A stretch of DNA of 64,000 nt from Cavia porcellus (lineage: Eukaryota; Chordata; Mammalia; Rodentia; Caviidae). Of the stretch, positions 63,071 to 64,000 are shown piece after piece. The notes beneath the pieces were generated by a model. The model did no database searches. It saw only the letters and a list, made by a program, of their open reading frames with translations, and was not told the DNA's origin. The stretch covers positions 31,971,748-32,035,747 of the forward strand of contig NW_026947506.1 of the NCBI RefSeq assembly GCF_034190915.1. The letters run 5' to 3'. The position numbers and the translations under genes were made by a program. Each line of letters starts with the position of its first letter. Positions within the stretch are counted from its first letter, which is position 1.

Positions 63071-64000
63071 GTTTTTCAAGAGCCTGACCTTGAAGTAGGC
63101 AGAGAAGATTGGACCTTGGGCCTTCCACTGACTGACTGGGAGACCTTGAACAAATTAGTTAAATTCTAAGCCTCTTCCTCTTCCTCTTTAGAATGGAGAC
63201 ACTCGTTGTAAACGTTAAAAGAGATAATGTGTTGAAAAAATGTCTTAGATTTATAGCTGTTGTTATTTTTAAGATACATTTCTCCATGTGTTTGATTTGG
63301 TGTTTTATCTTTCTGATCAGTAATGTTCTTCAAATGTCTGGCAGCTTTGTTTGTATTAAAGAGCTTTTGGAAGCTATTTAAGTAGGGGGGGACTCAAGAG
63401 ACTGATGAGTCTGACTAGGTGCCCAGATGGCCAGGGAGTGCTTCGTGTTGTAAACCCCAGATAACAGTCTTTGGTCTTTTTGGTGGGATCAGATGTAAAT
63501 CCTACCTACAGGTATGTGCCCACCTTCTTGTACTCTGGAACTGAGTGGGAGGCTATTCATTGTGCAGCCTTCACTTGAGCCCTGACTTTGACCACATGTC
63601 AGCTCTGCCTTCCCTGACTAGTTCCCTTTTGGCCTGGCTATTCCTGAATTTTTCTGCTTTCTCCAGGAGTCTGCTGACTCACATCAGGTAGGGTAATAAC
63701 TAGAGACGAGACCCCTGCTGTCTCATTTCTTGTTTACTCACATCATTTCCTGCCCTGTCCCTACTTCTCAGCTGTCCTCCCAGGGGCTGTGTTACTTTCC
63801 AGGATCTGGAAAGGAAAGCACCTCCCTTCTCAGTGGCATCTCATTTTCAGACATAGAGCTAAGGCCTTTTCCAGTCCACTGAGCAGTGTACCATCCTTCC
63901 TGCCTTCATGGACTGTGGTTTGGGCTGCTACAGGGCCTGTGGTGGTATCATTGTGGATTTTTGTGTTTGGTTTTATGGTTTCTCTGTTTGGGGTGTGTTT

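Overview
This is a stretch of mammalian nuclear DNA. It has long AT-rich introns, GT-AG and one GC-AG splice junctions, and a dense load of rodent-type SINEs: 7SL-derived B1 monomers, tRNA-Ala-like ID elements and fused B1-ID dimers. The ID consensus seen here (a body reading gggatttagctcagcggca, then a tail starting taccgataaaaa) and the dimers suggest a non-murid rodent. A beaver-like (Castor) genome is my best guess, but the species is an inference, not a proof.

One protein gene dominates the window: RNF216 (TRIAD3), a RING-in-between-RING (RBR) E3 ubiquitin ligase, on the + strand. Ten exons are readable between 12079 and 51492. They join without a frameshift or stop into codons 1-615, from the initiator methionine to the first RING. 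The rest of the RBR and the C-terminus (about 310 residues in the human long form) must lie beyond 64000, because no further RNF216 exon was recognised after 51492. Exon 1, probably non-coding, should lie before base 1. Points of note are upstream ATGs overlapping the start, an internal alternative acceptor that adds or drops 57 codons, a GC-AG intron and a 51-base exon.

Everything else is intronic. 1-12078 is repeat-rich and ends in antisense L1 relics; it holds a U2 snRNA scrap and a 54-base inverted repeat. 12214-31133 carries many SINEs, a solo LTR and an L1-UTR-like element. 31237-49449 has a second L1-UTR-like element, young and old L1 pieces, two small Tigger/pogo-like MITEs and a MaLR-type LTR. 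49501-64000 has an inverted pair of MaLR-like LTRs, a solo LTR in an old L1, and a nearly complete L1-type insertion that carries ORF1 but no ORF2 (half-L1 organisation). After that come a processed UAP1 pseudogene in the sense orientation and a few more SINEs.

I did not find a novel gene system. The most interesting items are the ORF2-less L1 and its two apparent UTR-only relatives, and the splicing and translation control features of RNF216.
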